NCBI RefSeq assembly: GCF_900021165.1
Contig: NZ_FCOQ01000008.1
Location: 104,330 to 168,329, forward strand
Source of the DNA: Paenibacillus phocaeensis
GTDB taxonomy: Bacteria > Bacillota > Bacilli > Paenibacillales > Paenibacillaceae
Direction of reading: 5' to 3'
Length of the DNA: 64,000 bases
Shown here: positions 22,600-31,485 of the stretch, one piece after another
Numbering within the stretch: position 1 is the stretch's first letter
Layout: each line of letters begins with the position of its first letter
Made by a program: the position numbers and the translations under genes
The notes under the pieces: generated by a model
The model's database searches: none
Seen by the model: only the letters and a program-made list of their open reading frames with translations
Told to the model about the DNA's origin: nothing

Positions 22600-24352
22600 A
22601 GCTCTCCCTCCGTTTCGATTCCCACCATCGATCGGCGCGGTCAAAGAAGTCGTCCGCAGCTCCTTCCAACTCGCTCATTACACTCGCAGCATCTCCGCCG
22701 TGGAGAACCGGAGCAAAGACGAATGTCGGTTTTCCGCCTCCGCTGCCGCCATCTACCCCAAGGATCTGGGCCGTTTTGTTAAGCAAACTTAAACTACGCG
22801 GCGTACGCTTCAGGGGGATGGCTGCTTCTGGCCCTGCCTCACCAAAAATAGAGGGCTGATTCGCGAAGCCGCCCTTTGCAAAAGTGGGGATTGTCGGGAT
22901 ATTTATGCCAAACTCCCCGCCTCCTAGAAAATCAGGCAGCTTAAAATGAACGTTGTTTAGGCCGGAAATCATCTTATTTATCCCATTGATGATTAAATTC
23001 AAAAAGCCTTGAAAGCCTGATATTGCTCCATCCCAGATGCTATTAAACCACGAGCCAAGTCTATCGAAGAATGGCATTACTTCGTTTTGCCACAGACCCA
23101 CAATCCAAGAGGATACCTGATCCCAGTTCTTCCACAGGGCCCATATGCCAGCAACCAGCACGCCGATCGCGGCTGCGACTCCAACGACGACCCAAGTCAT
23201 GGGGTTTGCTAGGACAGCGGCATTCAGCCCCCATTGAGCGATGGCAGCTGCAACAGTACCGGCTCTGATTCCAGCCATGATTCCTTGGTATACTGTCATC
23301 CCTATGGTGATTGCTTTCCAGGCAACCATTGCGGCAACAATACCGAGTATCGTCGGTTCAATGATCGACCAGTTATTCTTAATAAATGAGTAAATTCTAC
23401 CGGCTACATTCATCACTTTTCCCGCGCCGTCAACAATCTTAGGAATAGCGCCGATGACCGTATCGGCAGCCTTGCCGATCACGCTTTGCAGCCGTTCCAC
23501 CTTCTCAGGGCTACCGGCGAACGAGTCAATAAGCTGATTCCCTTTCTCGTACAGCTTCGTAAACGCCGGTAACGCGGCACTCATGATCTTGCCCGCCAAG
23601 TTCTTGAAGCTTTCGCTAAACAGTTTCTGCTGGTTAGCAAAGCTATCTTGCGTTCGCGCAAAGTCCCCCTGAGCATCCTTACTCATTTCCATGAGGTAGT
23701 TGTACCGGAGGAGTGTCTGGCTGGCTTGGTCCATTTTGGCGTAGGACGTTTTGATTCCCTTCGAAAGTGCGAAAGCCTCCATGTTTGCGACACTCATATT
23801 GATACCAAGGGCTTTAAGCGGCTCGGTTTCACCCGAGATACCTGATTTGATCTTTTCAAAAGCTTCAGCAGGATCAAGGTTGTAGAAGGAAGCGAAATCC
23901 CCGGCTAGGGCTGTCAAGTTCTCAGACATCGAAATTAGGTGTTTGCTCGATACACCTGAGCTCTTCATCAGAGCCCCCAATGTTCCGGCAAATTGCTTGG
24001 CGGACAACTCAGATAGGCCAAAATTTTTCAGAGCAGATTTGGCGAATTCGTTAATTTGCTCTGCCCCCTGACCAAATGTCACATCAACCACGTTCTGGAC
24101 CTCTGTCAGATCGGAGGCCAGGTCAATGCCCAGCTTACCGACGTATGCCATCCCGGCACCGAGAGCGACCATGCCGCCAGCGACCGCAGTTTTCATTATC
24201 CCGAAGGATTTTTGAGCCACCTTGCCTATCAATCCGGTTTCTTTATTCAGCCTCTCCGTCTTCTGTTGCGCTTCCACCATGGCCTTCCGGAGGCTAGGAT
24301 CAATTTTCCCGGCCAAGACGATTAGTGCCTCGAGTTCTCGTTTATTTGCCAC
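22592..24352 (-). CDS. Tail tape measure protein
   Basis: The 586-residue protein begins at GTG after AAGGAGG. It has the TMP core (residues about 85-260: LTEVQNVVDVTFGQGAEQIN, KQFAGTLGALMKSSGVSS), a hydrophobic middle (about 335-415: VAAMVAWKAITIGMTVYQGI), and a glycine-rich C-terminus (FAKGGFANQPSIFGEAGPEA). Its length sets the length of the contractile tail. The upstream chaperone frameshift product overlaps its start by 11 bases. Confidence 0.9.
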   Translation of the reverse strand: MANKRELEALIVLAGKIDPSLRKAMVEAQQKTERLNKETGLIGKVAQKSFGIMKTAVAGGMVALGAGMAYVGKLGIDLASDLTEVQNVVDVTFGQGAEQINEFAKSALKNFGLSELSAKQFAGTLGALMKSSGVSSKHLISMSENLTALAGDFASFYNLDPAEAFEKIKSGISGETEPLKALGINMSVANMEAFALSKGIKTSYAKMDQASQTLLRYNYLMEMSKDAQGDFARTQDSFANQQKLFSESFKNLAGKIMSAALPAFTKLYEKGNQLIDSFAGSPEKVERLQSVIGKAADTVIGAIPKIVDGAGKVMNVAGRIYSFIKNNWSIIEPTILGIVAAMVAWKAITIGMTVYQGIMAGIRAGTVAAAIAQWGLNAAVLANPMTWVVVGVAAAIGVLVAGIWALWKNWDQVSSWIVGLWQNEVMPFFDRLGSWFNSIWDGAISGFQGFLNLIINGINKMISGLNNVHFKLPDFLGGGEFGINIPTIPTFAKGGFANQPSIFGEAGPEAAIPLKRTPRSLSLLNKTAQILGVDGGSGGGKPTFVFAPVLHGGDAASVMSELEGAADDFFDRADRWWESKRRESFG

Positions 24353-24817
24353 GGATTCGCTCTACCTCCTTCCTCTGGCGCTCCGCTTCATCTGCCAGAG
24401 CCTCGTGAAACTCAATCAGCTCGACGATGCTCATCTCCATGCATTCGGAGCGGGTTGCAAAATGGTTGAAGGTTAATTGAGTTATGCATCCTCTGAGGTA
24501 TTCGTCTGTGACGATCCCTCCGAATCGAGAAAGAAAAAATCTCGGACCAGCGCCTCCGCCTTTACCGCATCTTTGGCGCTCATCCGAAGCACATCCTCTG
24601 GCTCGATCGATGCGTTTTCCTTCTTCACGGCTGCCGCAAATAGGTACAGGTGATAATCGGAGTCCAATTCTTGGACCATCACCATATTGCCGGCCTTTTT
24701 AAATGCTCTGGTGGCGTCAGCCTTGTCCTTTGCGGTCATGTCTTCCAAGTTGTATGTCAGCTCATTCACGGACTCACCGTTGATATGGATCGCTTTACTT
24801 AGCTTAAAAACTGGCAT
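24342..24817 (-). CDS. Tail assembly chaperone, -1 frameshift product
   Basis: Translation starts as for the shorter chaperone, slips -1 on T TTT TTC (24,533-24,539) and continues about 64 codons without a stop, through LTFNHFATRSECMEMSIVEL and IEFHEALADEAERQRKEVER, to TAA at 24,342-24,344. This is the G/GT arrangement of lambda and E/E' of P2: a small fraction of ribosomes makes the longer form that binds the tape measure. The extension contains a helical C-terminal domain of the expected kind. Confidence 0.75.
24482..24817 (-). CDS. Tail assembly chaperone, in-frame product
   Basis: The 111-residue protein (MPVFKLSKAIHINGESVNEL, then AVKAEALVRDFFFLDSEGSS) matches the phage tail chaperone family found between the tube and tape-measure genes. 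It coats the tape measure during assembly. The slippery sequence lies at codons 93-95, before the C-terminal tail. Confidence 0.82.
   Translation of the reverse strand: MPVFKLSKAIHINGESVNELTYNLEDMTAKDKADATRAFKKAGNMVMVQELDSDYHLYLFAAAVKKENASIEPEDVLRMSAKDAVKAEALVRDFFFLDSEGSSQTNTSEDA
24533..24539 (-). other. Slippery heptamer T TTT TTC for -1 frameshifting
   Basis: On the - strand the frame-0 codons read GAT TTT TTC, giving the canonical X XXY YYZ heptamer in the right phase. The -1 frame stays open for 64 codons beyond it. A downstream stimulatory structure was not worked out. Confidence 0.72.
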
Positions 24818-24837
24818 CTTTAGCCCCCCTCAAAATG

Positions 24838-24866
24838 AAACAGCCCTCCTTTACTGGAGAGCTGTT
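24838..24866 (-). terminator. Attenuator-like hairpin after the tail-tube gene
   Basis: ACAGCTCTCC (24,856-24,865 complement) pairs with GGAGGGCTGT (24,840-24,849 complement), followed by TT. It overlaps the tube stop region and may lower expression of the chaperone and tape measure relative to the abundant sheath and tube. Confidence 0.5.
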
Positions 24867-25378
24867 CGGATGTTTGCCATGTAGTCCACACCGTTGACCA
24901 CATATTTAAAATTAAATTTGTCGATCAATAATACTTCTTTCCCGTCAACGATTTTGCGGTAGTAATAGATTTCAAACTCGCTTGATCCATCGGCACCGGA
25001 GTTTACCTCGACGTTCCCAGCGTTATACGTTTTGTTAACTCCAGACATAAACACTTTGTGTTGCTTGATGCCAATCTTTGCTCCGGCAGTATCAAACAAA
25101 TCTACAATCCACACCACTTCAAACTTGATCTCCCCTGGCCGAGAGAGCATTGCATACTGGGCGTTATCCGCCCGATTGTTAACGGTGAAGACCATAGAGC
25201 CGATCTGCCCGAAGGTAGGCATATCGATCTCCCCCATGATCCCTGCACCGTTAATGGTGTCAGTCATTTTTTCGATGCTTGGCAGCGTGAGGCTGGCGCT
25301 ATCGTCGATATTTACGAGGTTGCCAGAAGTGTCCGTCGCCTTCAGCCGATATTGTATGGTCTTGTTATTGATTTGCAT
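24851..25378 (-). CDS. Tail tube protein (P2 gpFII family)
   Basis: The 175-residue protein has the major tube pattern: TIQYRLKATDTSGNLVNIDD, PSIEKMTDTINGAGIMGEID, then DKFNFKYVVNGVDYMANIRT near the end. It polymerises into the inner tube of the contractile tail. It starts at ATG overlapping the sheath stop (TAATG). Confidence 0.9.
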   Translation of the reverse strand: MQINNKTIQYRLKATDTSGNLVNIDDSASLTLPSIEKMTDTINGAGIMGEIDMPTFGQIGSMVFTVNNRADNAQYAMLSRPGEIKFEVVWIVDLFDTAGAKIGIKQHKVFMSGVNKTYNAGNVEVNSGADGSSEFEIYYYRKIVDGKEVLLIDKFNFKYVVNGVDYMANIRTALQ

Positions 25379-26826
25379 TAGCTTTCACCCCCAAAGAGAG
25401 TAGATAAGCCCTCTGTTGTGTACCGAACGCGGAAGGTCAGGGACTTGGCAACTGGAGTATTGGTGTTCAGGACATCAAATACAAAATCCCCTTCGACCAT
25501 CGAACTAACGGGGTTGCTCGTCTCATTGAAATTGATCGAGGCAGAGAGCAAATGCCCATCCGCAACTAACCCATTGAGCCAGACCCCGGCATCATTGAGG
25601 ATCGTATCGACCTTACTGCGATTCAGCGGGCCATCCACTTCCGCACCATAGCGTCGCTGGAACGTGTTGGTCAGGTATCTTGCCATCCGGATCGATGCGT
25701 CAAAGGTATCCTCCGGCTTGACCTCGGTGCCGTATTTGTAGTTCGCGTTATGCGGCCCCCAGAGCACCCAAATGCCGTCGCGGAAATTGAAGGTAGTAAT
25801 GCCCGCGGCATTCAACTCGTTCGCCTGCAATTCATCGAAAGAAATTTCTGTTCCGTCCCCCATCACTGTTGAAGTGACATCAACCCTCTTATTGGAAGGT
25901 GACTCGGAAGGTACGTTATCGTTGGCAAAGTCCGTCTGCTGCATCCGGACGCCCATAATTGTTGACGCCCAGAAGGTATGACCTGCGACACTCGCTTTCG
26001 GCCAGCCGACCTTAAGCGGCACATCCGTATACCCGTTAGTTTCCTTCCAACTAATCGCCTGAGCGATTGTCGCAGTTGCGGCACTAACGTCCAGATCAGC
26101 AAGGACAACAGCATCCCAGTGCCCATTAATTTTCTGGGCTTTGGTGACCATAGCCTCTTTGATGTCTTTAATTTGAGACCAACCCGGCGCGGCAAGGATG
26201 GTAGGGACTTGGTTTAGTTTTTGGTAGATCAGATCGACCACGGCCAGCCCAGTGCGCACTCCATTAGTATTGCCGCCAATAATATCGCTCGTCTGCACCG
26301 TAGATACGTCCATCTTGTTGTACGTCACTGACGTTGGGTTATCGAGCGTCTTGCCCGGCAGTGCAGAGATTTTCACCCGGCCACCGCTTACGTATGTTGC
26401 CTCATAATCTGTTCCGCGGACTTTGTCCTCGATCTCAATCGACTCCAAAACAACCGGTTCATCGATATATCCGACGCCGTTGACGATTGCTACATTCTTG
26501 GTCTCAGGGCTGGAATGTACCGTTGGGTCCATCACGTTAATGACAATAATCGGGCCGATCGGCTGAATCCGGTTTTTAAAATGGGCATACACGACTTCGG
26601 ATAGGGTGAAGGTTTCCCAGTCGTCGGAGTAACCGATTTTACTTACCGCATCATCATAGTTGTTAAGCGTGATCGGGACATTGACCGCTGCTGCAGGGTT
26701 AGCCAACTGCTGCACCGGCGCCGTACCAATGTAGATCGGCAGCGTCCCCACCCCAGAAGGCGGCAGCGAGTCCGTGCTGGGCTCAAGAGTGCCGTAAACA
26801 CCGTGTTTATACGCCAAAATGCTCAC
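25378..26826 (-). CDS. Contractile tail sheath protein
   Basis: The 482-residue protein begins LAYKHGVYGTLEPSTDSLPP and contains FRDGIWVLWGPHNANYKYG and RMARYLTNTFQRRYGAEVDG, the C-terminal domain pattern of phage sheath proteins. It contracts to drive the tube through the cell envelope. Its presence establishes the phage as a myovirus. A protective C-terminal subdomain runs from about 370 to the end. Confidence 0.93.
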   Translation of the reverse strand: MSILAYKHGVYGTLEPSTDSLPPSGVGTLPIYIGTAPVQQLANPAAAVNVPITLNNYDDAVSKIGYSDDWETFTLSEVVYAHFKNRIQPIGPIIVINVMDPTVHSSPETKNVAIVNGVGYIDEPVVLESIEIEDKVRGTDYEATYVSGGRVKISALPGKTLDNPTSVTYNKMDVSTVQTSDIIGGNTNGVRTGLAVVDLIYQKLNQVPTILAAPGWSQIKDIKEAMVTKAQKINGHWDAVVLADLDVSAATATIAQAISWKETNGYTDVPLKVGWPKASVAGHTFWASTIMGVRMQQTDFANDNVPSESPSNKRVDVTSTVMGDGTEISFDELQANELNAAGITTFNFRDGIWVLWGPHNANYKYGTEVKPEDTFDASIRMARYLTNTFQRRYGAEVDGPLNRSKVDTILNDAGVWLNGLVADGHLLSASINFNETSNPVSSMVEGDFVFDVLNTNTPVAKSLTFRVRYTTEGLSTLFGGES

Positions 26827-26834
26827 GTCCTTTC

Positions 26835-27380
26835 TTAATCCAAAAGATTCTCATAATTCATGTATGGCAAAGGAGCGCCCCCAGCCCGGAAGGTCATCCA
26901 GCCGACCCAATAACCGACCGGCTGTTGTAGGTACATCCCCCAGCGAAACGGCTTCTGTGCGGCCGTTTTGCCCCCGTCAATGAGGTACTGAGATGATAGT
27001 TCCCGCCGGCATATCGTGATCAGGTTGAGCAGGTCCTGATACCCTTTGTAGTTCGGGATGATCACCCCAGGCTCCGGGTACAGGCCTGGGTTATAGACGA
27101 TGAAGGTCAATCGAATATTAATCCCCGCATCGCTCCCGTCATCCTCACCCTCGTCCATACCGACGACGATCGCTGGGATGGCTTTCTTGACCCCGTCAGG
27201 GAGTTGCGCGGGAACGTCTTCCAACTGATTTGGGGGCGGCAGCCAGCCGATGAAGACGTTTGGATGCATCAGACGGTACTCTGTCGCGTCGTCATCATTC
27301 GGCGCCATCAGTTTGATTTTCGGGGCAACGTGCTCCTGGCAAAAAGATTGGATCGCCTCAAGGATTACGTTATCAACCAT
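26835..27380 (-). CDS. Tail terminator/completion protein
   Basis: The 181-residue product (VILEAIQSFCQEHVAPKIKL, then TFIVYNPGLYPEPGVIIPNY) lies between head-tail joining genes and the sheath and resembles tail completion proteins of myophages in size and position. It likely caps the tail so that it joins the head. It overlaps the upstream gene by eight bases. Confidence 0.65.
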   Translation of the reverse strand: MVDNVILEAIQSFCQEHVAPKIKLMAPNDDDATEYRLMHPNVFIGWLPPPNQLEDVPAQLPDGVKKAIPAIVVGMDEGEDDGSDAGINIRLTFIVYNPGLYPEPGVIIPNYKGYQDLLNLITICRRELSSQYLIDGGKTAAQKPFRWGMYLQQPVGYWVGWMTFRAGGAPLPYMNYENLLD

Positions 27381-27951
27381 CGCCTTTCACCTTCTTTAGC
27401 CGATATTGGATTTCATGTTCAATCCGTTGGCCGAGGTACTCATTCGCCTCTTTCTGGATGGCTTCCATTACCTGCAAGTTTTCAACCATCTGCGTCGGTG
27501 ATATCGTCCGGAGCAGCTCGATCGGATATCGTTTATCACCTGTCCGCCGGAAAATGTGCGTATTCCCGTCTGAAGACTTCTGGACGAATGCCTGCGGGTT
27601 GCCTAACACTGGCTTGCGCCCCGCTGACTTTTTAATCTTGACCCGTGCTTTCTTAGACTTCGATTTGAGCCCTCCTGGCAAAAATCGCCCGAGAGTGTAC
27701 CGTTTACTACGAATGCGGATAAACGCCCGAGGTCGTCCGTATGACGCTTTGTTTTTCGTCATAGCTTCCTTGATCTCCGACACTTTGACGCTATATTGTT
27801 GCGTTACATAGCGCCCCGTGCGGGAATGGACACGGTCAAGCGTCCGGTTTAGTGCGGAGACAAACGCCTTTGGCATTTGCTTCTCCAGATCTTTCAGCCC
27901 CCCAACGATATTGTTAAGCTGCGAAGTATCGATTTTGATTTGACTGGTCAT
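27373..27951 (-). CDS. Minor tail protein Z-like head-tail connector
   Basis: The 192-residue basic protein (QLNNIVGGLKDLEKQMPKAF, then VSALNRTLDRVHSRTGRYVT) matches the lambda gpZ pattern, followed by a Lys/Arg-rich centre (KSKSKKARVKIKKSAGRK) and a helical C-terminus. gpZ-type proteins help connect the tail to the head. ATG 27,951 is used; it lies two bases after the upstream stop. Confidence 0.72.
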   Translation of the reverse strand: MTSQIKIDTSQLNNIVGGLKDLEKQMPKAFVSALNRTLDRVHSRTGRYVTQQYSVKVSEIKEAMTKNKASYGRPRAFIRIRSKRYTLGRFLPGGLKSKSKKARVKIKKSAGRKPVLGNPQAFVQKSSDGNTHIFRRTGDKRYPIELLRTISPTQMVENLQVMEAIQKEANEYLGQRIEHEIQYRLKKVKGDG

Positions 27952-27952
27952 G

Positions 27953-28270
27953 TCATTCACCACGGTTCTGATTCAAAACAATCTCGTATACGCCGCCTGC
28001 TTCCTTCACATCGTCGATGTAGTACAGCTTCTTGTTAAAAAACTGCGTTTGTCCCACCTCAGGTTTCTCAGGTAAGGAAGCGACAGGAATAAAATAAAGG
28101 AGCATTCCGGTAGTTACACCGAAATACTCCTTTTCAGCACGTTTTTTTAGCTGCTCATCATCAATGGTAACAATTTTCCGTTCGCCGTTAATCAGCACCT
28201 CATCAGCAAATTCGTCAGGATTGAAAAAAACTCCATCGATATCAAGTGCTATATAGTCCTTGAAATTCAT
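27953..28270 (-). CDS. Head-tail joining protein (gpFII-like)
   Basis: The 105-residue product (DYIALDIDGVFFNPDEFADE, VTTGMLLYFIPVASLPEKPE, then KLYYIDDVKEAGGVYEIVLN) has the short beta-barrel pattern of phage head-tail joiners. It starts at ATG overlapping the stop of the 58-residue gene (TGA/ATG). It would form a ring below the portal. Confidence 0.68.
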   Translation of the reverse strand: MNFKDYIALDIDGVFFNPDEFADEVLINGERKIVTIDDEQLKKRAEKEYFGVTTGMLLYFIPVASLPEKPEVGQTQFFNKKLYYIDDVKEAGGVYEIVLNQNRGE

Positions 28271-28443
28271 GACTTAGTTTTTCTCCTTATCGGCTCTTCC
28301 CCTTCACCCGGGGCAGCTGCAAGAATGATCCCCTTGCGCAGTTCGGTTTTCACCTCAGCGGGGTCGGCATCAAAAAAGGAGCCCTCCCGATGGATGACCC
28401 CGTTCCGGATCGTATAGCCACGAACGACTTTATACCTGGTCAT
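28267..28443 (-). CDS. 58-residue head-region protein, paralogue of the next gene's N-terminus
   Basis: Read by hand. The product starts MTRYKVVRGYTIRNGVIHRE and continues GSFFDADPAEVKTELRKGI. This matches the N-terminal 45 residues of the gene upstream (MKFKVIRGVLLRNGARYVKG, SVFDAEESEVAWLISQKYV) in length and pattern, so the two are tandem paralogues. A stop-start overlap joins it to the head-tail joiner. Role is probably in head completion. Confidence 0.6.
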   Translation of the reverse strand: MTRYKVVRGYTIRNGVIHREGSFFDADPAEVKTELRKGIILAAAPGEGEEPIRRKTKS

Positions 28444-28465
28444 CGCCTTTCACCTGCTTCCCATC

Positions 28466-28849
28466 TTAAAGCTGGACATTTAGATCATCAGCCGGAAGTT
28501 GTTGCGCATACCAGTCCTCGTATTGAACGATGCGCTCCTCCTTGTTTGAACCCGGTTCAAACCCGAGGTCAGCTAAAATGGCCTTTTGCTCCTCCGCCTT
28601 CAACTCGGAAAATTCCTCGATAGTAGGCGCTTCGACCATTTCGCTGTCATCACCGTTGCTAATTTGATCACCCGTTTGATTTCCGGAAACAGTAAGTGGA
28701 GTGTTTTCCACCGGGTGATAAAGATCCGGTACAACGTATTTTTGAGAAATCAGCCAAGCAACTTCGGATTCTTCCGCATCAAAAACGGAGCCCTTAACAT
28801 AACGAGCTCCGTTTCTCAGCAAAACGCCCCTTATAACTTTAAATTTCAT
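28466..28849 (-). CDS. Head-completion protein, unknown, acidic C-terminus
   Basis: The 127-residue product has an N-terminal domain of about 45 residues shared with the following 58-residue gene and an acidic tail with ELKAEEQKAILADLGFEPGS. Small two-part proteins of this kind sit after the capsid gene in lambda-like heads. Role is inferred from position only. Confidence 0.62.
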   Translation of the reverse strand: MKFKVIRGVLLRNGARYVKGSVFDAEESEVAWLISQKYVVPDLYHPVENTPLTVSGNQTGDQISNGDDSEMVEAPTIEEFSELKAEEQKAILADLGFEPGSNKEERIVQYEDWYAQQLPADDLNVQL

Positions 28850-28860
28850 TTCGGATCACC

Positions 28861-29997
28861 TCAGTTCCCGGCCATTGTATTGATGACGGACCAAGCCGAT
28901 ACATCAAACGGCTTTGGTACCGGACGGGACTTCATGATGAGTTTCTTTGTGTCCGTCTCGCGATTCACGGTAACTTTCGTGCAGCGCCGGCCGCGTACCG
29001 TTGTGAAATCGATCGAGCCCTCCGGAATGATCGTATTTGCTCCGTACAGCATTTCTCCAAGACCAGGAGTACCGACAATAACTGTATCCTCGTTAATATA
29101 CGGCTTGAGGGATTGGGTCGTATCGTCATAGTACCATGCCATGTAAACGAACAGATCCAGTCCAAGCTCAGTTAGGCGTCCAACATACATATATCCATTC
29201 CCATTCTCGATGTTGAGCTGCGGATTGATTTCCCCGAAATATGCATAACGGATATCCATGTATTTAGACATAAAATCCTTGTCGGAGCGCAAGTTTTCCC
29301 ATGCACGGCTGCCAAGAATCGCGCGGGTAGGATTATATCCGGCCTGTCTTACACGAGTAACAGCTTCGAGAAGGTTCTCGTATTTTTTAGATGTGCTCGT
29401 ATTCCACTGATCTGTACCTGTGCAGTTGATCACGTTGTCAAAGTCATAGTCAAGCGTGTCTGTCCGGATCTGCGTCGCCGAGTCATCCACGTATCCTTTG
29501 ATGACCACTTGACCCGTTTGGATCAACTCCGCGACCATAAGCTCCTCACGACGAATGATCATGTCATCCATTTCGTTATAGCCTTCCTGCATATGGTAGA
29601 GAGTACGCTGGTCAGGGGATTGGCCACCGAACACCGCCTCTCCAGGGAGGCGAGATTGCAGCATGCTCACGTCATATAGATCGGAGAGATTGATATACGG
29701 CGCTTCATACATCTGTGTACGATAGCCGTCCTTTTTGATGTTGATCGGGTTACTACCTTCAATAACAAAAGGGGCTACGCGTTGACGGTTCTTCTTAAAA
29801 TCCATCAATACGTGCTTGGTCTCAAAAGTCGAGAAGCCGGGAAAGAAGGTGTCCAACAAGAATGTAGTTACGGGCATCCGTTTGTTGTACGCCGGAAACA
29901 TCGTCTGAGGTTGGTAGATGCTGATATCGCCCCCAGCCACTTGGGATGCCGTTGGCCCATTAAAAAACGATCGAATTGCACTCGCTTTGATCTTCAT
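28861..29997 (-). CDS. Major capsid protein (lambda gpE family)
   Basis: The 378-residue protein (ASAIRSFFNGPTASQVAGGD, then FLLDTFFPGFSTFETKHVLM) shows the capsid E pattern, including MQEGYNEMDDMIIRREELMV near residue 130 and KSRPVPKPFDVSAWSVI at the end. It forms the head lattice with gpD decoration. It lies at the expected place after gpD. Confidence 0.92.
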   Translation of the reverse strand: MKIKASAIRSFFNGPTASQVAGGDISIYQPQTMFPAYNKRMPVTTFLLDTFFPGFSTFETKHVLMDFKKNRQRVAPFVIEGSNPINIKKDGYRTQMYEAPYINLSDLYDVSMLQSRLPGEAVFGGQSPDQRTLYHMQEGYNEMDDMIIRREELMVAELIQTGQVVIKGYVDDSATQIRTDTLDYDFDNVINCTGTDQWNTSTSKKYENLLEAVTRVRQAGYNPTRAILGSRAWENLRSDKDFMSKYMDIRYAYFGEINPQLNIENGNGYMYVGRLTELGLDLFVYMAWYYDDTTQSLKPYINEDTVIVGTPGLGEMLYGANTIIPEGSIDFTTVRGRRCTKVTVNRETDTKKLIMKSRPVPKPFDVSAWSVINTMAGN

Positions 29998-30019
29998 AAG
30001 GTTTCATGCCTCCATTAAA

Positions 30020-30391
30020 TTAATAGTCCTTGCGATAGTGAATGCCTACTTCGCGCAACTCATCCGCATGATTTTCTACTGTGTCGCCTTCGGCCACAGC
30101 CAAAATGTCATAATTAAAGATGCCTGTCTTCCACACCAACGCCACAACGTCAGCGCTTGTCGCATCGGCAGGTTCAGCCAATACATACTTTGCTACTTTG
30201 CTGCCATCAGTAGCTTCTTTATCAACCAACTTCCCTTTTCCGTCAGCTTCGACCACGCCAATCAATGCACCTACATCAAGTTTTCCTTCACCGGATGCAA
30301 TGGTGATCGAAGTTGTCAGCGCAGGGATTTCCGTCCCAGCAAAAATCGTTCTTGGCTGCACAGAACCAAACTCCATATCAATATTTGGCAT
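30020..30391 (-). CDS. Head decoration protein (lambda gpD family)
   Basis: The 123-residue protein (FAGTEIPALTTSITIASGEG, then KLDVGALIGVVEADGKGKLV) matches gpD, which trimerises on the expanded capsid and stabilises it. It lies between protease and capsid genes, as in lambda. Confidence 0.87.
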   Translation of the reverse strand: MPNIDMEFGSVQPRTIFAGTEIPALTTSITIASGEGKLDVGALIGVVEADGKGKLVDKEATDGSKVAKYVLAEPADATSADVVALVWKTGIFNYDILAVAEGDTVENHADELREVGIHYRKDY

Positions 30392-30852
30392 TAGATTCTA
30401 CCCCCCATCATTGGTTGACGTTGATACCATCTTTGTTCATTTGCTGCATCAAATGCGCGGAAAACCTTGTTGACATCGGATAAATTTGCAAGATCATATT
30501 CTGGTTCCGTATTCTGCGGTTGCGGAGCAGCTCCCACCCCCGGGGCACCAGATGCCGCATTTGCCTGAACCGCAGCGCTGAACACGCCAGCTTGGATCAT
30601 TTTGCCTTCCTGCATCGCCTTGAATGCGAGTTCCTGGGCTGTCATGCGGTTCGTGCCGTACTTGGCTTCGTTAACTAATGCAGGATCGATATTTGCTGCG
30701 ATGGCGTCGATTTCCTGCAGGCGTTTGCGCTCTTGTTCCGCTTGGTCAGCTCCAAACGCTTGAGGCTGATGCTCAACTGTATTTTGCGGCGCAGGAGTCG
30801 GTTGTTGATGGTGATTCTGTGGTTCCGTTTGCAGGTTTTTGTCAATTTTCAT
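30391..30852 (-). CDS. Possible nested scaffold (Nu3-like), in frame within the protease
   Basis: An internal ATG (30,850-30,852) follows AAAGGA by about 12 bases and would yield the last 153 residues: a Gln/Pro-rich start (TEPQNHHQQPTPAPQNT) and a helical C-terminus (LSDVNKVFRAFDAANEQRW). In lambda the scaffold Nu3 is the C-terminal third of gpC made from an internal start, and no separate scaffold gene exists here. Confidence 0.4.
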   Translation of the reverse strand: MKIDKNLQTEPQNHHQQPTPAPQNTVEHQPQAFGADQAEQERKRLQEIDAIAANIDPALVNEAKYGTNRMTAQELAFKAMQEGKMIQAGVFSAAVQANAASGAPGVGAAPQPQNTEPEYDLANLSDVNKVFRAFDAANEQRWYQRQPMMGGRI

Positions 30853-31485
30853 TTCTTCTTCACGTCCTTTCAACTTGATTAATTCATTTCGGATTTTATT
30901 GACAATTTGAGGCGGTAAGATTCCGGACGCAGACGCTGTCAATTTGAGCGATCCAGTGTCGTCAAACATGATTTCATCAGCAAAGCCTTTTTCAATGGCT
31001 TGCTGCGCATTTAACCATGTTTCCTTGTTCATCATCGCCAAAAGCTCGGACTCCGGCAGTCCGCTTTTCAGCGCATAGGCATTGGCGATGGACTTGTTCC
31101 AGTTTCTGAGGACGTCCGACTCGTGTGCATGATCCCGATAATCACCAGCGCTCACCGCCGACACATTGTGGATCATGATTTGAGCCGTCGGACTGATCAG
31201 CACTTTGTCGCCTGCCATTGCAATGACCGACGCGGCGCTTGCTGCGACCCCCACCACTTTGATGGTGACATTTCCCTTATAGTCATTGAGTAGGGAGTAG
31301 ATTTCGGATCCGGAAAATACATCGCCACCCGGCGAGTTAATAATGACTTCGAGATCATCACCACTCGCATCATTAAGGGCAGATTCGATAACTTTCGGAG
31401 ACGTTGCATCCCATTCGAGCCAGTCATAGATCCACTGGTAATCGTTAGGGATAATGTCACCCTTGATATTAATCCTCTTGGCCAT
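30391..31485 (-). CDS. Head maturation protease, ClpP-like (lambda gpC family)
   Basis: ATG 31,485 is used, after AAGGAGGTG; the longer frame would overlap the portal by 113 bases. The 364-residue product has a ClpP-type domain (residues about 5-185): VIINSPGGDVFSGSEIYSLL, the Ser motif GVAASAASVIAMAG and IMIHN with the catalytic His. A Gln/Pro-rich linker and a helical C-terminal part follow, like the scaffold section of lambda gpC. Confidence 0.88.
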   Translation of the reverse strand: MAKRINIKGDIIPNDYQWIYDWLEWDATSPKVIESALNDASGDDLEVIINSPGGDVFSGSEIYSLLNDYKGNVTIKVVGVAASAASVIAMAGDKVLISPTAQIMIHNVSAVSAGDYRDHAHESDVLRNWNKSIANAYALKSGLPESELLAMMNKETWLNAQQAIEKGFADEIMFDDTGSLKLTASASGILPPQIVNKIRNELIKLKGREEEMKIDKNLQTEPQNHHQQPTPAPQNTVEHQPQAFGADQAEQERKRLQEIDAIAANIDPALVNEAKYGTNRMTAQELAFKAMQEGKMIQAGVFSAAVQANAASGAPGVGAAPQPQNTEPEYDLANLSDVNKVFRAFDAANEQRWYQRQPMMGGRI

